This document shows, piece after piece, positions 63,101 through 64,000 of a stretch of 64,000 bases of DNA (the first letter of the stretch is position 1; each line of letters begins with the position of its first letter). The position numbers and the translations under genes were made by a program. The notes under the pieces are model-generated. The model had not been told where the DNA came from. It did no database searches and worked only from the letters and a program-made list of their open reading frames with translations. The stretch spans positions 29,289,629 through 29,353,628 of the forward strand of contig OW387147.1 in NCBI GenBank assembly GCA_936440205.1, in the 5' to 3' direction. This DNA is from Lepidonotus clava. Lineage: Eukaryota; Annelida; Polychaeta; Phyllodocida; Polynoidae.

Positions 63101-63948
63101 TCGTAATTCTGTAATGCAACAATAAAAATGTCAAAATATCTTACTTTAAAATAAGATCTTAAAGTTACGACCAGTGTGAAACGCCCCCTTGATCTGTATA
63201 TATATATAAATCAGCCTAACATTCCATGTAGTTACAAAGATCTATTGAAAATTGCCACCATAGACTTAAAACAAAATATGCAAAACATTGATGTCTCCAG
63301 CATTTAGGGGATTCTCCTCTGCATGTAATCTTGTGTGAGTTACTTTGATGCTCTCAATATATCCATCTCCAAACAGCCTATACCCGAGTTTACTGGAAGA
63401 GCGGAGCCCAGTGGCAGGATTTTAAGAGCTGATTAAGAAAAATGGGAATGTCCTGCAGTCACCTATAATATAGTGTGTTGTAGTGTGCAGTGGGAATTTC
63501 CCTACTATAATTTCTCAGCAAATGTACTTTTTACAAACTTAAGTGACTATATCATACTTTACATCTAAATGTTACTGAAATCAATTTAACGTATGGCCAT
63601 GTTTTTATACCAATAGAGAGGACAAAATGTGTAGTATCTAGAGATACAGATGTCAATGACATGGGATGAAAAGCATTTAGCATATTAAATAACCATGCAG
63701 AGGGCCTGAATTTTTTAAATTTTTGTGCTGTTTCTTGTCTGGTAGATCTAAAGGTTTACACTTTCTAAGATAACTATTCCTTGAGAATACCAGAAATTTT
63801 ACTCAGAACTTAATGTTCCTCTCTGTAGCTATCCACCGCACCGACAGTCTCGTCGCAGGGGTGGCAGCTGCTGTAGTGATTGCGGTATTGGCTGCTGTAT
63901 TGGTGGGACTTCTCCTAAGGTGGAGATCACTAAGGGCCGCCGGACAGG
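43911..63948 (+). CDS. gene C: FTP / MEGF / FN3 single-pass receptor (10 exons seen, 3' end outside window)
   Basis: Ten exons, all introns phase 1, give at least 578 residues. Order: signal peptide (1-28); 48-residue module of unknown type (29-76); FTP domain (~77-215; KAVDDDASTSYDD, GCAAP, WWYVDLGRP, LCEVRVEGYN); two Cys-rich modules of the MEGF/laminin-EGF kind (~216-293); two FN3-like domains (~294-497); Thr/Pro stalk (498-538); transmembrane helix (~545-567) with RWRSLR stop-transfer. The tail continues beyond 64000. The shared exon lengths (85 bp signal, 120 bp transmembrane), FTP split point and FN3 type make it a paralogue of gene B. FTP-EGF-FN3-TM order is known from invertebrate receptor tyrosine phosphatases; that identity is a prediction only. 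Confidence 0.88.
44402..44440. repeat. (AT)n microsatellite
   Basis: About 19 AT units. Confidence 0.97.
45139..45171. repeat. (AT)n microsatellite
   Basis: About 16 AT units. Confidence 0.95.
45319..45462 (+). CDS. gene C exon 2 (48-residue module, unknown)
   Basis: Acceptor AATTGCACAG (poor pyrimidine tract), donor G|GTAACA, phase 1-1, open for 144 bases. Encodes RAGQRYVNNKFQTVSVLIYA, then SEASTYWRTHGNG, and more. I do not recognise the module; gene B has no equivalent. It may be an alternative exon. Confidence 0.55.
45545..45757 (+). CDS. gene C exon 3 (FTP domain, first half)
   Basis: Acceptor GTTTCCAG, donor G|GTAAGA. IRKMAYQSGG, DKAVDDDASTSYDDGGCAAP, PWWYVDLGRPSVVKRVTLY. Shorter than gene B exon 2 by nine codons. 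Confidence 0.9.
45789..46223. mobile_element. TTAA-type MITE with CAGGTTTCCAC ends
   Basis: GTCAGGTTTCCACCG at the left, CAGTGTAAACCCAGC|TTAA at the right, and internal AGTGGAAAC repeats. The left target copy is degraded (CTAA). Related to 32090-32272. Confidence 0.5.
46224..46684. other. gene C intron 3, remainder
   Basis: Nothing recognised. Confidence 0.5.
46685..46888 (+). CDS. gene C exon 4 (FTP domain, second half)
   Basis: Acceptor ATTTCCAG, donor G|GTGAGT. RGSNIKTG, EICGQIN, IICTPQTPVRYVSIVTT, FMVLCEVRVEG. Same split position in the fold as gene B exons 2/3. Confidence 0.9.
47015..47150 (+). repeat. TATA-bearing dispersed repeat, copy 2
   Basis: Partner of 1027-1165, same orientation, sharing CCACTATAAAAATCGCC and flanking motifs. 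It lies 130 bases after gene C exon 4. Confidence 0.45.
47521..47690 (+). repeat. left terminal inverted repeat of the foldback element
   Basis: Mirrored at 51139-51308 with ~90% identity by eye; ends inwards at GGGGGTCCCCC. Confidence 0.8.
47761..48340 (+). repeat. 80-bp minisatellite, 7 units
   Basis: Units start exactly every 80 bases at 47761, 47841, 47921, 48001, 48081, 48161 and 48241, with a partial at 48321. Each reads CCCCGTGCGTTGCTCTGTG, a GACGG segment, a G-rich stretch and GGCCCTGGTCT. Two unit variants (GGGGTTAGGGGGAGTAG and GGCATTAGGAGGGGTAG types) alternate irregularly. Confidence 0.95.
48355..50923. repeat. 2.57 kb palindrome: three direct and three inverted 425-bp units
   Basis: Direct units start TGATGACTTGTGG at 48355, 48780 and 49205; the third stops near 49612. 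A ~36-base partial and three full inverted units follow (49649-50073, 50074-50498, 50499-50923), each ending CCACAAGTCATCA. Arm-specific variants exist: ACAACATTATC and CATGTCAG in the direct units, but ACAAAATTATC and CATGCCAG (read in the same sense) in the inverted ones. No coding frame. Confidence 0.95.
51139..51308 (-). repeat. right terminal inverted repeat of the foldback element
   Basis: Inverse of 47521-47690. Confidence 0.8.
51666..51758 (+). CDS. gene C exon 5 (MEGF-type Cys module 1)
   Basis: Acceptor TGATATAG, donor G|GTATAC. DCPNGFLGDGCTTRCHANC, then FTCNDITGACK: six cysteines in a truncated MEGF/Draper-like pattern. Confidence 0.85.
51759..52136. other. gene C intron 5
   Basis: AT-rich, nothing recognised. 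Confidence 0.6.
52137..52277 (+). CDS. gene C exon 6 (MEGF-type Cys module 2)
   Basis: Acceptor TATTCTAG, donor G|GTAAGA. DCPDRFYGERCVKKCNC, EVCHKKFGNC, GCKPGYRGPGCAY: eight cysteines spaced as in laminin/MEGF EGF-like repeats. Confidence 0.9.
52278..52701. other. gene C intron 6
   Basis: Nothing recognised. Confidence 0.6.
52702..53016 (+). CDS. gene C exon 7 (FN3-like domain 1)
   Basis: Acceptor GTCTTTCAG, donor G|GTAAGT. GVSSVRVTF, FYAIQYKIQG, YYLIRVTPF; same FN3 type as gene B (Y-x-I-Q-Y strand, L/I-RV-x-P). Confidence 0.88.
53422..53718 (+). CDS. gene C exon 8 (FN3-like domain 2)
   Basis: Acceptor CTCTCCAG, donor T|GTGAGT. APSLQSINHTAVRVYF, FQVYYKEVG, LEPSREYVVRVVPH. Confidence 0.88.
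53719..55072. other. gene C intron 8, first part
   Basis: A GC-richer block at 54340-54740 (CTCTGATTGGCTAAATG; GGAGGCCATGGCAGCAGGG) looks like promoter-proximal or transposon-derived DNA but has no sustained frame that I recognise. Confidence 0.4.
55073..55376. mobile_element. TTAA-type MITE with GGCTGTATTCCATATA ends
   Basis: AGGCTGTATTCCATATA at the left is mirrored by ATATGGAATACGGCC at the right, flanked by CTAA (degraded) and TTAA. Internal CTTTTGGCCGCTGATT is repeated. Confidence 0.7.
55960..56830 (+). pseudogene. decayed DUF7869-type transposon gene
   Basis: Short frames on the plus strand carry the signature of a family common in cnidarian and lophotrochozoan repeats: SFDCAHQVHLPS, QQPGPLYFLVPCK, IFGMGH, VNYLIDE, then an HHDNCSG-like, a CQPH/GHTKF-like and a LADLANRVREIT segment. 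Naming the domain DUF7869 (an RNase-H-like fold is suspected) is from memory. The copy has numerous breaks and no usable product. Preceded by an A-run at 55902. It sits in gene C intron 8 in the sense orientation. Confidence 0.7.
56831..57664. other. gene C intron 8, continuing
   Basis: 56831-57240 is still GC-rich and probably the tail of the same decayed element. After 57290 the sequence is AT-rich and unremarkable. Confidence 0.4.
57665..58633. mobile_element. TA-flanked MITE with CCCAG..ACACGTGTTTT ends
   Basis: CCCAGGTAACAAGGACACGT at the left and the inverse of CCCAGCAAACATGACACGTG at the right, each bordered by TA. The interior is rich in AAACTCGTG/ACACCAGT motifs in both orientations. 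A tRNA-like segment lies inside. Confidence 0.75.
57861..57932 (-). repeat. tRNA-like segment (minus strand) within the MITE
   Basis: On the minus strand TAGCACAGTGGAAGAGTA and GTTCAATCCCC read as A and B boxes at tRNA spacing. The arms pair poorly: a tRNA fossil or SINE head. Confidence 0.45.
58634..59526. other. gene C intron 8, unrecognised
   Basis: AT-rich, no named feature. Confidence 0.45.
59527..60520. mobile_element. ~1 kb element with CCCTTTAGACCCCA termini
   Basis: CCCTTTAGACCCCA at the left and TGGGGTCTAAAGGG at the right. A different, GC-richer insert at about 59672-60130 (starting TGTTAGTCGAGTGG) appears nested inside, possibly LTR-like. A partial relative is at 15302-15473. 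Confidence 0.55.
60521..61358. other. gene C intron 8, unrecognised
   Basis: Nothing recognised. Confidence 0.45.
61359..61586. mobile_element. ~230 bp MITE, CCATACCCACAAGGCGA type
   Basis: AACCCCCATACCCACAAGGC and ACAGTCGGCCAATAA at the left are mirrored by TTATTAGTCGGCCGACTGT and AGAGGGTATGAGGC at the right. Internal CGGCCGATTCTACCC/CGGCTGATT repeats. Related to 4748-5044 by its terminal bases. Confidence 0.7.
61587..62527. other. end of gene C intron 8
   Basis: A C-run at 62121-62135; otherwise nothing. Confidence 0.5.
62528..62650 (+). CDS. gene C exon 9 (stalk)
   Basis: Acceptor TTTTGCAG, donor A|GTGAGT. TSQPNPSVHQDGSNLQPST, then Thr/Pro-rich to GEVR. Phase 1-1. Confidence 0.8.
62985..63187. 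mobile_element. ~200 bp MITE, GGGGCACGTTTCACAC ends, 3-bp target duplication
   Basis: GGGGCACGTTTCACAC at the left and GTGTGAAACGCCCC at the right, flanked by CTT on both sides. Subterminal AATCGTAA and TTACGA. Same family as 711-913. Confidence 0.8.
63829..63948 (+). CDS. gene C exon 10 (transmembrane)
   Basis: Acceptor CTCTGTAG, donor G|GTAATT. IHRTDSLV, then the helix AGVAAAVVIAVLAAVLVGLL, then LRWRSLRAAGQG. 120 bp. The next exon lies beyond the window. Confidence 0.92.
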
Positions 63949-64000
63949 GTAATTCTATCCGTTTTAACTTGAGCATGAGAATCCGAGAATCTCTGATTTG

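Overview
The window is eukaryotic, intron-rich and AT-rich. It holds three plus-strand genes separated and interrupted by a dense load of small transposable elements. The protein families (a chitin-binding-like secreted protein, and fucolectin/FTP, MEGF-type EGF and fibronectin III receptors) and the abundance of hairpin MITEs suggest a marine lophotrochozoan such as a mollusc or brachiopod. That placement is inference; nothing in the sequence fixes the species.

Gene A (1868-3555, three exons, 217 aa) is a secreted protein with a six-cysteine, peritrophin/CBM14-like pattern. A Gly-Tyr-His-rich segment of about 75 residues is inserted between cysteines 4 and 5.

Gene B (9190-33636, 15 exons, 1066 aa, complete) is a type I membrane receptor: signal peptide, FTP (fucolectin/F5-8C-like) lectin domain, Pro-Val linker, six FN3-like domains each on one exon, Ser/Thr/Pro stalk, one transmembrane helix and a short acidic tail with two tyrosines. 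Every intron is phase 1. A 1.4 kb tandem duplication inside the gene created FN3 exons 6 and 7.

Gene C (43911 to beyond the window end) is a paralogue: signal exon of the same length (85 bp), an extra 48-residue module, FTP domain, two MEGF-type cysteine modules, two FN3 domains, stalk, and a transmembrane exon of the same length (120 bp). Its cytoplasmic part lies beyond the window. The order FTP-EGF-FN3-TM resembles invertebrate receptor tyrosine phosphatases, but no catalytic domain is visible here.

The rest is mobile or repetitive DNA. There are many TTAA-flanked non-autonomous elements, several of them full-length hairpins; TA-flanked and 3-bp-TSD MITEs; three LTR copies of about 1 kb without internal regions; a 1 kb C-rich dispersed repeat; a G-rich minisatellite directly after the gene B stop; and a decayed DUF7869-type transposon gene in gene C. 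The most striking structure is at 47.5-51.3 kb in a gene C intron: about 170-bp terminal inverted repeats enclose an 80-bp tandem array, which is itself interrupted by a 2.57-kb palindrome of three direct plus three inverted 425-bp units.

All exon calls come from reading frames, splice dinucleotides and phase consistency by eye. No database search was run.
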